64,000 nt of DNA. It comes from Kalmusia sp. IMI 367209. Taxonomy: Eukaryota; Ascomycota; Dothideomycetes; Pleosporales; Didymosphaeriaceae. The stretch spans positions 806,001 through 870,000 of the forward strand of contig JAPEUQ010000017.1 in NCBI GenBank assembly GCA_027946365.1, in the 5' to 3' direction. The position numbers and the translations under genes are program-made. Positions 22,835 through 35,398 of the stretch are shown in pieces; position 1 is the first letter of the stretch, and each line of letters begins with the position of its first letter. Under the pieces are notes generated by a model. The model was not told the DNA's origin and did no database searches. It worked only from the letters and a program-made list of their open reading frames with translations.

Positions 22835-23722
22835 TGACAAGAAGCTGAGGGGTAAAGGGGAATATTAAGGTCCAAGACACTTGTTTTGTGGGATACTAGC
22901 AAGGCTGCCTTTGAGGATTATGCACCCTACGTGATTGTTTTCGGTTTAGCTTTCAGAGAGAGCATCTTGTCGTGCCGCGAGTCAGGAATTAGCCCTGTAG
23001 GCCCAGTCGAGATGCGTTGGATACGCAAAGGCGGTAGACCGTTTTACCAGTAGAGCATGAATGCGGTCGATACCGCCGTAAAGTAACAGCAACACAAGGG
23101 CACACTCAATAGATCCGTCGAGTACCCCAAAGCACCACTGATGCTCTCGATCGCGCTGTGCCACTCCATCTAATTTTTCGCACGCACCGGTGACCGTGGA
23201 GACCGTAGGCTATGATAAGCTGAAGTTCGGACCTTGCTGATACTCATCGGAGCTGCCGGAATCTCTTATACTCGGACGCGCGATGCCTAGTCACGTTGGG
23301 CCTCTCATAGGATGGTGTGCGGGGCAATATCTCTTCGACCCGGCAGTGACAAAAGTGCGCTGTCGGAGAATGTAACGCGTGAAGCCATGCCCATTGTCTA
23401 GAGCGGGGCGGTCAAATTGGCGTTCTCGACATGCTGCACGGTACCAGGGGAGGCAGCAGTCGGTGGCCAGTGTGTAAGAGGCCAATGCCCATCTTCCGTA
23501 CTATTGCCTACAGTCATCAGCACACATGATGCTCGCAGTGCACAGAGGTCTTAAAGGGAACAATTGTAGAGTGAGACAGCATACAAGTCATTCTACCAGT
23601 GCCAAAATCATGAGGCTGGCGGCACTCGGGCAAAAGAAGGGCCGTGCGCGTTGGATGCTTCTTAACTTATTTCAACCAGCGACCGGACCTCAGCAACACC
23701 ACACGGCCCAGAGCCACTCCTT
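22835..23722. other. Intergenic stretch without a supported gene
   Basis: Short frames on both strands show no family resemblance. It separates the Ser/Thr-rich hypothetical gene from the DUF6594 gene; both read leftwards. Confidence 0.4.
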
Positions 23723-24677
23723 TCACTGGTTTACATTTGAGACGAATACCGAAGCGACAGCGAAAAACGCAGCCGTAGCAGCGTATACCTCGATCCGACG
23801 CGATGGACTACCGCCTAGGAGCTTGACACAGAGCGAGAAGACGATCCCCATGCCTCCCACCACTCCGATGCGTGCGTTCAGTGCTCTGATGTGAGCGAGT
23901 GCAAACATTGTACCCATTAAGAGAACGGAGACAAAGATACACGTCAGGATATCGATGGTCTCGACTAGGACGTGATGACGGTAATACGGCGGATTCGAAG
24001 CTTGGGTGCTGCTCTGGGATTGACTTGCCCTTGAGGCAGCGAACCGCTTGGAGATGTTTTCTTCAATCCAGGGACTCATCTGAAGAACCCTTCTCATCAG
24101 GTAGTCCTCTTGTGGTAACATCCTCCACGCACACGCGTCCTGCCGCTGGGACGGATCAAGGTAAAATTCTTTCAGTTCTTGGGTGATCCCGAAGCGGCCA
24201 TTTTCAAATACTGGGGGACCAAATTTAGCCACGAACTTGGTTGCATAGGCAGGTTGGTCGGGTAAGTTCATAATCTCATGGCTTGTGCAAAGATCACTAC
24301 CTGTATCTGGTCAGTTCACTGACTCATTCAGCAGTACTCCTTGGGTCCTTGCCTTGTTGCCGCAAAGCCTCTTCGTAAGGCTTCCAAAAATTCTTATATA
24401 TCTCGGGGTATGCATCTTTCACAACGCTGCGTGGGATATCCAAGACGTCTACCCCACCCGCTGGCTGAATAATCTTTTTACCCAACTCCACACGCGCCTG
24501 GTTCCTAAGAAACTGTACTTCTTGTGTATCATCGTGCAGCAACTTGGACCATTCCGCTGCAAAACGACGGAAGCGTGCAAGTTCTGGGAAAAGTGCGATG
24601 TTTTCATAAAAGATGTTGTATCCGCACTCGGGCCGTTCGGCTTGCGGTTCGGGGTCTTCCGGAGTCGTGGCTGCCAT
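23723..24677 (-). CDS. DUF6594-family membrane protein (paralogue 1)
   Basis: Two exons (24677-24353 and 24300-23723) give 300 residues. The N-terminal soluble part has FYENIALFPELARFRRFAAE, the typical DUF6594 opening. The C-terminus holds three hydrophobic segments: ILTCIFVSVLLMGTMFALAH, then ARIGVVGGMGIVFSLCVKLL, then VYAATAAFFAVASVFV. Function is unknown; the family is expanded in filamentous fungi and is sometimes found near heterokaryon-incompatibility-type genes. The 52-bp intron needs a GC donor (AAG/GCAAGG). Using it, the splice junction aligns residue for residue with the paralogue at 48290 (LRQQGSDLCTSHEIMNLPDQ against LRAYSKNLCLFNNLFKLPDP). The only GT alternative would leave a 37-bp intron and insert five residues. 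Confidence 0.82.
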
Positions 24678-27600
24678 TGAAATCGGCTAACTACTTTAGG
24701 TAAGCCGTCCTGCCCTGCGAATTGGAAGAGGGTGTATCGTATGAACTGGACAAATGGTGAGTTGAGACGCATTTGAGCGAAGTTGGATAAGGCTCGTTCA
24801 CGAGACTTTATAGTAAAGCCAAAATCATGGCTGTCTTCTTCTCTACCTCTTGTAAGCGTACACGAATAGCATCGACGAAGATTCGCAGATACATTGGGTG
24901 CGCAAGCCAATAGGAGCTCGAGCAAAAGCGCATGTCCATGTCTAAAACGGACGAATCACTGTCTGAATTGTAATTCAAATGGGGACAGCTTCGATCGCGG
25001 ACTTCTTCTTGCGGTGTCCGTCACCAATCAAGACTACCAGTGGAGGCGCAGCTCTCTGACGATGGGCCCCAGAATGAAAAGCATGGGGATGAAAGGCGAT
25101 CGGTGATGCACGACGATGCGGATATCGAGGAACCTGCGAGCCACCAGCCTCTAGCGACCCTCCTCAAGACATGCCGATCTTAAAGAAGCCGTGGCACGCT
25201 TCTGATACCACGAGCTATGCGGTCGCATCGAGCGCTTGCGTGCGTTAGTGCAGTCCGTGGTGGAAGTCGAAGCAAGCATGAGCTTCTGCTGGGCGTTTCG
25301 CGAATGGATGTGATGGGGCCAGCCAGTGTTGCCATTATCAAAGCCAACTATGAAGGGCCCCCAGCCTTGTGCCCTGCGTATTCGCATTGGTCAGTGAAGT
25401 GATGTGGGATGCCGCGATGATCGGATACGAACCCTAGGAAAAGAAGGAAGCGACACCCCCTTGACCCCTTGTACCCGGAGCCCCTCGTGAACCACGGCAA
25501 GCGCGCATAGCCGCCTCTGCAACGTTCGCGCACGATAAACGTCTGTGGGGCTTCAGGCGGATCTGGTATCACTCCACGGAAGTGTCTTGTGTAGGGCGTA
25601 GAGACTGGATCCCTTCCAGCTCTGGTGGGCTCGAATCTGAATCTCTCGCCACGGACAGACTAGGCATTAGACGGCCGAAAGAAAGTCCAGTGGCAGATGT
25701 AAATACCCGCGTGTTCGAGAGCTAACTGTGTACATCGAACCTGCGAAAGAAGACGCGGGGGGGTTCGTTGACTGACGAATCACGCAATGTTTGCGTACGG
25801 CACCGCCAGTTGTTCGCCACCAACGATCGCAGTGGCTCGAAGTCCATCGAAGGCTTACACCTAGTTTCGTTTTGGCGCCGAAGGAGTTGATGAAGCGTAG
25901 TGTAGTCGTCTCATACGCTCAGCGTTTTCAGAGTCGGCTGGCCAAGAGGCATAGGAACCGTAGGGGCCCTTCTTGCATGGTCGAGTTGGTGTGCTGATTC
26001 TGCCTCATAGTTAGGTCGACTTTATATGCAGCCTGGCGCGCGACAAATTCGCGAGAGCCCAGATGCCCCACCGTCAAACGCGCCTTCTTTGACCGCTACC
26101 ACTCGCGCACATCGCTGATCTACTATCATACGATCGTGTAGTCATTGATATATCTCCTGTTCAACTGGGGCCGACAGGATGAAATAATCATGATTGGGAC
26201 GGACAACCCTACTTCCAAGAAAATTGAGTTCACCCCATACCAGAAGCCTAATTCACCCTCAACGGCAGCCACTCGGTCAATTCACGTGGTTCTAGAGTTA
26301 AGAAAATGAGATATGATTGATGGATACATTGTCCACAGCGTGATTGATAAAGTAAGGTGCATTGTAGTATAGGAGAAGAAATCTTACGTCGGGGGCGCGA
26401 AGCGACGCGCCCAGCCTTCGATTTTTCAGCCCGGACGACAGTTCGACAGACCGCACGCATGCCAGCATATTACGCATGTTCTGCATTACGAAAGCCTCTG
26501 TAGACACAGCCCTGTCGTCTGTTTGCAGCAGAATAATCGTCTTACAGGTCCTACATAACCGCTCCCCTCGAGGTTCAACAATATTACTGGGCATAACCAC
26601 TTGATGTTCAAGCTGACGCACGCCAGAGCACACCCTCTATCAGAACTAAGCCGCCCTTTCGTAAGGCCATATTTTCTTCGGCGCCTAAGACTTCACAAAG
26701 ATAATTATAATGATCTTTCCACTCAACGTCGGCACATTTCTTGATGAAATAATTGTCAGGCGAGTCGTTGTGTTCGACAATGCGACCTTCAGTCTTTGGA
26801 AAATATTTCGTGTAGTCTCCGTGGAGTCAGAGGCAGCATTTCTAACCACTTCATGATCGAATATCTACATATATGCCATTTCTGAAGGACGGCTTCTAAC
26901 GACCTGCACCAAAGTCACCTTCTTCACAATTTTGGCTCATGACAACATCGTAGGCCAATAATTGTGTAGCATCTCTTCACAATCACTTTTGAGCGCTACA
27001 CAATAGTTCGACATGAAAGTAACATGAGGCGTAAGTATTTCTCTTCTGAAAAAAAAAATGCTACAGTCATTCTTGATAGAGTCAAGAAAGTCTACGAATA
27101 AATGAATTCATTGTCAATGTGCTCCAGGCGCCTGACAAAGTAGCAATCATATTGGTATTGAATGACTCGTTCTCAATTATTGTATGAACAAGGCACCGTC
27201 TGGAATTGATTGATACTGTCGTCGTTCACATACTGGAGAGTTTAAAGCAGCAGGTGAAGTGCGTTGCGGAAACATTATGATCCGCCCCGGGGCTACTGTC
27301 TGCGACGAGGTCTCAAGTCAGCGAGTAATATAGTATGACTAATGTAAGTGGTTTTAGCTCCAAGAGCAACTTTCCGGCTACCCTACTTTGGTCCTGTACC
27401 GTATTCTCGGTGAAAGAGATTACGAACAGACACTCCGTGCATATCGGTTGTACAAGACCTAAACGTAGTTGCAGCGCAGCTTCGCGGAAGCGGGAATGAA
27501 CCTTCTGTTCCAATGGATGATCATATAATTGACATGGATACGGCTACCAGCTGCATAGGGTTGGCTCCCGATCAAGTACGGCGGCTAGTTTCCAGGCAGA

Positions 27601-30034
27601 CGGACCCACTGGGGCGGACAAGCGAACATGGTCATAGGAACTCGTATTCGAGAGAGTGTGCCCTGTTGCTTATGGATAGAAGACTGACGTCGTATCTAAT
27701 CTCGGACAATTTTCAGCCAAAGTGAACGACTGAACGTGAAGGTACTTAGAACTACTGCAATGTCAAAATCATGTCCATAAATCCAAGTTAACCAATAGAT
27801 AATACAATGGCAAGAGCGAGCAGTATGCACTATGCGCTTTGCTTTGCGTGCAAGCCATCTGGGAAGAGGGGTTGATGCGGTGAAGATAAGGATTCGTCCT
27901 TCTTCACCGGTGGACCCACAGAAGATCGCAGCGAGGCTCAATTGAGTTTCGATTTTCATGCTGGTACTTCTCATCGCTTAATTTTCTGCTTCGGGCGCAT
28001 GATGCAAATGTGCCCACCGGAATTTTGCTGCACGAACCATGTTATCTCCATTGTGGCCATCTAGAGCCACTGACCGGTGAGCTGGGAAAGCGTCCCTATA
28101 GTCAGCCTGGCTTGAAAGTGTTGAGAGTGAACAGGGGTAGTATCATGCGTCCAGTCCGAAAGCGAGACCTTTTTGTTATCAAGGAACAGTAAAAAGCATA
28201 CTCCAAAAACCGATCACGATCTGACCTGAAACTGTCTTCGTATTCATTCATGACTGGTGTACGTTTTTACCATCTACCTCTAGTAAAATGGCAGGACTTG
28301 ACTTGTGCCGTCTCACCGCCCACACTACTTATTGACTTGTGTGACGAAGGACTTAGCTTTGCTACTTGGCGCGGCCAAGGGACGGAAACTCTATGTGCTT
28401 CTGATAATGTGAATGTATTGACGCGAAATGTGATACGCGAGATCAAATTATGAATACCTCGACATAACCCGCATCTTGAGATGCGTCTCGACATAGCGAA
28501 GAACGTATGACAACGGATCAATCCTTGGAGCGCCAGCCACATGTCCACATCGCTTCAAGCCGTGTGTTGAGTTGTGTTGGGTGGCATTGAGCTTGGGACG
28601 GTCCGTGGTTTTCCTTTGGTGCCGGCTTAGCAATAACAAATTACGGGGGGCTGGCAGGGGCGGCCTCTGCTTAAACACCCTCGTCGTCAGACCACTTTAA
28701 ACATAAATTGTTTAGTGACCATGGCTATGATTATGCCAGTACGATGAAAATGATGCGAACAAAAGATGCAGTATAGGTGAACACTGAAATCTTCGTCGAA
28801 GCCTATGCATCAGACTTGTGTTCAGTTGTGTGCCTCTTTACCATAAAGCCCTTCACGAGGAAATCTATGGTCGATTACGTATCTCGTATATTCGCGGACA
28901 GCATCGCTGAGAGCGAGTTTTGAAAGTCTGCGCGCAGAAGGGAATAGAGACATATTTTCTTTGCCAGCACCTCTATCATGTGCATCACAATAGGTTCATT
29001 ACCCGTACACATAAGATGCGCTTGCCTTCAATTTCTCAGAACAAAGAGATACTTCCAAGCTGTCAGGGAGTTAAAGCGCGACAGCGCCTCTAGATACTCC
29101 AACGTTAATGATACTAAATTACCTGACCTGTTTAGCAAACATCATTCCGAAATATTTCCTATTGAGTCCTTAACCTCCACCAAGCTTGCCATTCAGCTGT
29201 ACGACATATTGTAATCGACGCTTTCAATCTTCCTTAGGGCCTTCATTTAATATACTTTTGGCTCCTAATCCGGTAGCATGACTCTGGGCTTCAGTCTAGC
29301 AGGTTGCCAACTGTCAACGTGCCTGCTCGATCTAAACGACCCGAAGCACATACGACACTATTCTAGCTTCTACATAATTGTCGGAGACCTCGATGTTGCA
29401 CATTATGACAAGGAGGACTCAGGGATGTTTGGAAGCATGCCAAGGAGGGTTTCGAAGCACTACGCTTATGTGCATTTAAAGAACAACTGGACGCTTTAGA
29501 GATTGTGCCTAGCATATCGGACTCAGCCATCAAGCTGTAAATCGTGATAGATTCAAAGACGACTCACTAGATTCAAGATGATTCCCTAAGAGCTGTTTCG
29601 CACATACACAGAAAACGTTGACACATCGCGTGGAAGGTCGCCCTGGAAATATAGACCGGGGAGCTGCATGTGAGCATTCGGAGCCTGTATGGAGCCACTG
29701 TAGGAAGGAATATTAATTCTCATGCCACAAGACCCTGGCGTGGCGCGCTTATCTTATATTTACAATTCACCTGATCATTCGAACTCTGGGTACCGCTTGA
29801 TTCCTTGATTTGGACATGTGCGATCTGCGCATGCCTAATCGCATCGTACGTTGTATCGACCGCCATTGCTGTCATTCACAATACCACCTTTTCAGCGCTT
29901 AGAAATCTTGGATTGATATTGAACTACTTGCATTACGTGCAGTATGCTCTATATGGCCCACCCAATTATTCATACAAAGTGGCTAAGCAGTGGCCGCTCC
30001 AGAGAAGCACTCATTTCTTTTGTTACCAGCCTGC
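24678..30034. other. 5.4-kb gene-poor tract
   Basis: I find no supportable gene. Frames up to about 110 codons exist (for example minus 26298-26633) but lack domains, signal peptides or matching exons. The right half (from about 26.2 kb) is richer in A and T than the core gene blocks. No terminal repeats, transposase-like motifs or tRNA genes were recognised. Old, mutated transposon sequence is possible but unproven. Confidence 0.45.
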
Positions 30035-31507
30035 TTAATTGTATTGCATGTACGTCGCGGTGGAGTTGAACTTCAGGTTGCCTTTGATGACCTTGTCTAC
30101 GGCCGCTAGGAAATCTTTCTCGGTCGCAACCTTCCTCCTCGCACGAATAGCGAACATGCCCGCTTCCGTCGCCACACTACGCAACTCAGCACCGGTGCTA
30201 TTCGGGCACAAGCGCGAGATGAGCTCCCAGCGAATATCCCTCTCTACGCTCATGCTCTTCGCGTGAATGCGCAGGATGTTGGCACGACCCTCCATGTCTG
30301 GAAGTGAAAACTCAATCTTTCGGTCGATACGGCCGGGACGCATGAGGGCAGGGTCGAGCGTTGACGGCCTGTTTGTGGCAAACATGACTTTGATGTTGCC
30401 ACGGGAGTCGAAACCATCGAGCTGCGTAATGAGCTCCAACATAGTTCGCTGCACTTCGTTGTCTCCACCTGCACCATCATCGAAACGCGCTCCTCCTATA
30501 GCGTCAACTTCGTCGAAGAAGATGATACATGCCTTCTTTGTCCGGGCCATTTCAAAGAGCTCACGCACCATTCGCGCACCCTCGCCAACGTACTTTTGTA
30601 CCAGCTCGGAGCCAATAACTCGAATGAATGTAGCGTCTGTTCGGTTGGCAACGGCTCGGGCGCAAAGCGTCTTTCCGGTTCCAGGAGGGCCGTAGAGAAG
30701 CGCACCTTTGGGAGGGTCGATGCCGAGGTTCACGAAACGTTCTGGCGAAAGGAGGGGCATCTCGACGACTTCCCGTAGCTTCTCGATCTGCTCTTTGCAC
30801 CCTCCTACATCGCCGTAAGTAACGTCGGGCTTGTCTTCGACCGTCATCATGGTCACCGAAGGGTCGATCTTTGGCGGTAGCGGAAGAAGAATCTGGTACT
30901 TGTTCCTATCCACGCCGACGCGCATGCCCTCCTCGATATCCGTTGGTGATACCCGCTCGCCGAGATTCACGACGAACTTTGCGATTTGCTTGACGTTGAT
31001 AACATATTTGCTCTTCTCCGGGTCCTTCTCGTCCTGTATTATCTTTGTGCACCGGGCGACCTGAAGGGGCTGCTCTTCCTGCATCCGCTGCCGGTCGGCG
31101 GCGATATCCCATAGATGTGGAGGTGCGAGACCGGTATCTGACTCCTAAAGGCTGATTAGACGCCACGTTGGCACGCGATTTGCGAGGAAGTTACCTTTAC
31201 ACCTGGGAATTGTTAGTGAAAATCGTATTGTGTCGCACATGTTGAAGGCTTACCAATCTTCTCATTTATGGTCTGCTGCTTGTCCTTAATCTCTTTCTCG
31301 AGCTTCTTGAGCTCCGCGCCATAAGGCGCTGCTCCATACGTCTTCAGCACCTGGATGTCCCTGTCCGTCATTTAGCACCGCATGTTGTGTCAAATCCGCC
31401 GGCGTGGCTTACTCATCGGTAAGAGGTGTGATCTTCTTTTCCTCTACCTCATCGTCGGCGAAGTTCTTCTGGTACTTCTCCCAGTTGGAGCCCGTGGCCG
31501 AGGGCAT
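30035..31507 (-). CDS. RPT1: 26S proteasome regulatory ATPase Rpt1 (PSMC2)
   Basis: Four exons (31507-31413, 31360-31254, 31202-31195, 31144-30035) give 439 residues, the family size. The protein is one of six AAA ATPases in the base of the 19S particle that unfold substrates into the 20S core. The N-terminal coiled coil ([20 protein letters not shown]) leads to [16 protein letters not shown] and an OB-like domain. Walker A GPPGTGKT lies at 222-229, Walker B IIFFDE with Asp281/Glu282, followed by the sensor and arginine-finger region ([13 protein letters not shown]). The C-terminus is YMQYN. Exon 3 is 8 nt long and encodes only the completed Gly plus Val-Lys, residues conserved in other Rpt1 proteins. 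It is divergent from CCT4, 341 bp between start codons. Confidence 0.97.
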
Positions 31508-31848
31508 GTTTGCGCTTTACGCAACGGGCGGGTTCGGCCTCGATAGCGGTGAAGGGCGAGCGGAAATAGCCGGGGTAAGATCGGTAGGAATCCGTCAGGA
31601 GCGAGCGTGTGAGGGTGAGTGTGGGATTGATGTTTGGTATTTGGATGGCGAGTGACGGTGTTGTAATCAGCGAAGGTAGCTGTCTGGAAGTCGGCGAATC
31701 GGCGCTTGGGTCGCGCCTTCCGAAGTTGACCCGTCGCGCGCCTCGAATTTGTTCGCGTTGACGTCCAGAATTCAGAAGGCAGCAACTCTTCCGACACACC
31801 CACACGCGATACCCTTTTTTTGTTTGTTCATTCCCTCATACACACATC
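31508..31848. promoter_or_regulatory. Bidirectional promoter between RPT1 and CCT4
   Basis: Only 341 bp separate the opposite start codons, so the two proteostasis genes must share this control region. The CCT4 side ends with a T-rich run (accctttttttgtttg) before ATG 31849. I looked for a GGTGGCAAA-type proteasome element and did not see one between the starts. Confidence 0.6.
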
Positions 31849-33701
31849 ATGGCAGCACAGGTAGCGTCAGGTGGCGGCGGTGGAAATGCGGCGTTCAAGG
31901 TATACCGTTCTGTTGTGCGCTGCGAAAACATTGATTGACAGCTGTGGCAGGATAAGGAAAAGCCCAGAGCTGTTCGGATAGCCAACATCGTTGCTGCACG
32001 AGGTACGGGAGACCCTGAAACATCTGCCGCTAGCTTCAGCTGATCCATCTTCATAGCTGTGTCCGACGCAATCCGAACTGTATGTCAAGCTGTGGAGGGG
32101 GCGGGGTGAAATACGTACTGACGGTGCCATAGTCGCTTGGGCCTAAGGGGATGGACAAGATGGTACGCACCTTATATATATGCTATCTAGGAACAGACTA
32201 ATATGGATCAGATCCAAACTGGCAAAGGCGAGACTATCATCACCAACGACGGCGCGACCATGTTGAACCAGATGAGCGTGATGCACCCCTCTGCGAAAAT
32301 GCTCGTCGATCTCGCACACGCTCAAGACATCGAAGCAGGAGATGGTACAACGTCGGTAGTTGTTATAGCAGGCAGTCTTTTGGGCGCTGCCGAGCGGTTA
32401 TTGTCTAAGGGAATTCACCCCACCGTCATCTCAGAGGCCTTCCAACGGGCGGCTGCACATGCCATCGAGATCCTCACCGACATGTCGATACCAATCTCTC
32501 TGAGCGACCGACCTACCCTACTGAAGACGGCGACAACAGCACTTTCGTCCAAGATTGTTGCACAGGAGCCGAAGCTGCCAGCTATGGCAGTGGACTCCGT
32601 GCTGAAGGTCATAGACCCCAAGACGGCCGACAACGTAGACCTAAAGAACATTAGGATCATTAAGAAGGCGGGTGGCACTATCGAAGATAGCGAGTTGACC
32701 GACGGTCTGGTGCTCCACCAACCCGTAGTCAAGAGCGCAGGAGGCCCAACCATAAAAGAGAAGGCAAAGATCGGTCTAATACAATTCCAGCTCAGCCCTC
32801 CGAAACCAGACATGGAGAACCAGATTGTCGTCAACGACTACAGGCAGATGGACAAGATCCTCAAGGAGGAGCGGACGTATCTGCTCAATATGGTCAAGAA
32901 GATTCAAAAGGCAAAGTGCAATGTGCTCTTTATCCAGAAGTCCATTCTTCGGGACGCAGTAAACGACCTTAGTCTACACTTTCTATCAAAGCTCAAGATT
33001 CTCGTCGTCAAGGATATTGAGCGTGAAGAAATCGAGTTCATCTGCAAGGTAAGGGTAACATATGGCGTATCTGGTACTTCTCTAACTCCCTGCAGAGCAC
33101 TGGTTGCAAGCCTATTGCCGACATCGATTCATTTACAGAAGACAAGCTCGGCTCTGCCGACCTTATTGAGGAGGTTCAGACATCGGGAGCGCGGTATGTG
33201 AAGGTATCTGGCGTGAAGGCCGCCGCTTCTACCGTCTCCATCGTTTGCCGAGGCGCCAACTCCTTGATCCTCGATGAGACAGAGCGCTCTCTGCACGACG
33301 CACATTGCGCCATCCGGTCGCTTGTCAAGAAGAAGGCCCTCCTGGCAGGTGGCGGTGCTCCTGAAACTGAAATCGCACACCGACTTTCTATCAAGGCACG
33401 CGAGCTCACAGGTACCGAAGCCATCTGCTGGAAGGCATTCGCAGATGCCATGGAGGTTATCCCTACCACTCTGGCAGAGAATGCGGGGTTGAACAGCATC
33501 AAGGTAGTGACGGAGCTGAGGCATCGTCACGCACAAGACCAGAGGAACGCGGGTGTCAGTATCAAAAGTGGGGGCGTGAAGAACGACATTGCAGAAGAAA
33601 ATGTGCTGCAACCACTGCTAGTGAGCACCAGCGCCATCGAACTGGCGGCGGAGACGGTGAAGATGATTTTGAGGATCGACGACATCGCTCTGTCTCGGTA
33701 G
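31849..33701 (+). CDS. CCT4: T-complex protein 1 subunit delta (CCT4)
   Basis: Six exons (31849-31899, 31951-32002, 32057-32079, 32133-32162, 32212-33048, 33096-33701) give 532 residues. It is the delta subunit of the cytosolic CCT/TRiC chaperonin that folds actin, tubulin and WD40 proteins. Group II chaperonin signatures appear in order: [10 protein letters not shown], the nucleotide motif [22 protein letters not shown], the apical [15 protein letters not shown], and near the end [16 protein letters not shown] and [13 protein letters not shown]. The delta-specific sequence matches human CCT4 throughout from memory. Four short exons (23-52 nt) pack the N-terminus, as often in fungal housekeeping genes. 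All introns are GT-AG and 47-57 bp. The gene is intact. Confidence 0.96.
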
Positions 33702-35398
33702 ACGCGCGGCGGTAGGCTTAGCATGTGTACAGACTAGCGTTGGCACCGAAAATACCATGAGAGTAATGAGATGACAATGACTGATCCATATCGCGTTCAT
33801 ATCTCCGAAACATTTGCCGAGGAGCTTCCGGAAACTATGATACACGTCTGAAAAAGACCCTCGGTGACATTTCGAAGCGTTGAGCATCTGGGCCTTCTGT
33901 GAAGATCTTGTCACTTTCTGCTACACTGTCCGAAAATATGCAGAAACTTGCACTTTGATCACTAATGACTCGCATGCACAAAACCCCTCATTGGCACATA
34001 CATTCACCGAATCGTCACCCTCCCCCTCCGACGTGACCCATACCTTCACCCCGAAAACATTGCTCAAAATACTCTTGCGCACGCACACCCAGCATCCCAC
34101 CCACGAGTCCCCTCCTTCTCCAAACCATGACGCAGACCCCAAGTCCCTTTCGGCAATCCACCTACCCGTTTTCTAACCACCAGCCACAAGCCCCCTTCAC
34201 CCCTCCCAACATCCTAGCTAACGCAGGCACACCCGCCCCCTTAGCGCAAACTTAGCAAGATGTCGCGCATCGCACCCGCACTAGGCTGCGCTAAGCCAAA
34301 CACACCGCCCTCCAAGTACCAAAAACCATCGAAACACCGACCACTGCATCGCTCCGACTTCTAAAAGGGATCCCCCCAGCGCAGAGTGGAGACGTAGAAG
34401 CGGCGATCGCTCCAAAGACTCGGAGCAAAGTGCGTACCGCTCGCAGACGCTGATGAGCGAGGCCATCGTCCGGCGATCGGAAGGTGAACGGTGGGCTCTG
34501 ACTCGCACGCTAACATGGGGGCCGGGCGCTTGAGAGGTGCATGTGAACGAATGCCAGGCGCGTGGCTGCAGTTTGCTGATCCTGGGCAACTTGCTCGTGC
34601 ATGCGACGACGTCTCGAAGAGGCTGTCACATTCATGCGCACCTTTTTGGCGCTGTGGGAAGGAGAGGTCACGCTCTGAAGCGGGGGTGGAGAAGAACTTT
34701 GTGATTCTGCGGGGAAGGATTCCAGTGGAATGTCACTGGTGGTTTCCGTCGAGAAGGTAAGTTTGGCAATTACTCATGTGAACCGCCAGGGAGGGCCACC
34801 ATCGGCCTACTGTCCATGCGGAACCTGAAGCTCACCTGTGCAAACCGAGTCTGGACGAAGTCATGACTGATCGCGATACTGCTAACATCATGAACGAGAG
34901 CATGCAAGTGGGGACAATTAAACGGGAATGCGCAACCAAATTAGAACAATCTCATCTCAAACGCATTTCGCATTTCCGCTTTTGTCATCATGGGGGTATC
35001 TACCATCCTCCAAATCTAGGCCTACATCCCAGTCCCATAACCCGCAATAGAAACAATAAATCAAGCCTGAGAAGGCATGAATCATCGTCTGCGCTATGTT
35101 CTCATCTCATCTCATCTCGTCTCGGTCATGCAGCTATGCCAAATGGTATATTGTACACACAAGGGAAAAGACGGCACGAGAAGCCGTGCAACCGAGTCGT
35201 GCCTGATCAAACGCCCGCTAAAGTACAGCAAAGAAATGTCGTGGTGACAGTTAATGAAGAAGAAGAAGTAGAAGAAGAATTCTGGAAAGGGGATTAGTAA
35301 GGGAATATAGTCGAATAAGATGTGACATTGTCGTGACACATGCTTCGTAGAGGAGGGCGGGTAGTTCGTAAATCGTGCAGTTTGCAGTAAAGCAGAGT
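33702..35398. other. Convergent intergenic region without a supported gene
   Basis: This 1.7-kb stretch lies between the 3' ends of CCT4 and the Ser-rich gene. Frames are short; one at 34863-35297 reads low-complexity Glu at its end. I see nothing else besides the CTCAT repeat. Confidence 0.45.
35101..35125. repeat. Pentanucleotide CTCAT repeat
   Basis: Three perfect CTCAT units followed by two degenerate ones (CTCGT, CTCGG), in the intergenic region 3' of the Ser-rich gene. Confidence 0.8.

Noticed and set aside
24301..24337. GT donor alternative for the DUF6594 paralogue 1 intron
   Set aside because: It would make a 37-bp intron and insert five residues absent from the paralogue; the GC donor aligns perfectly.
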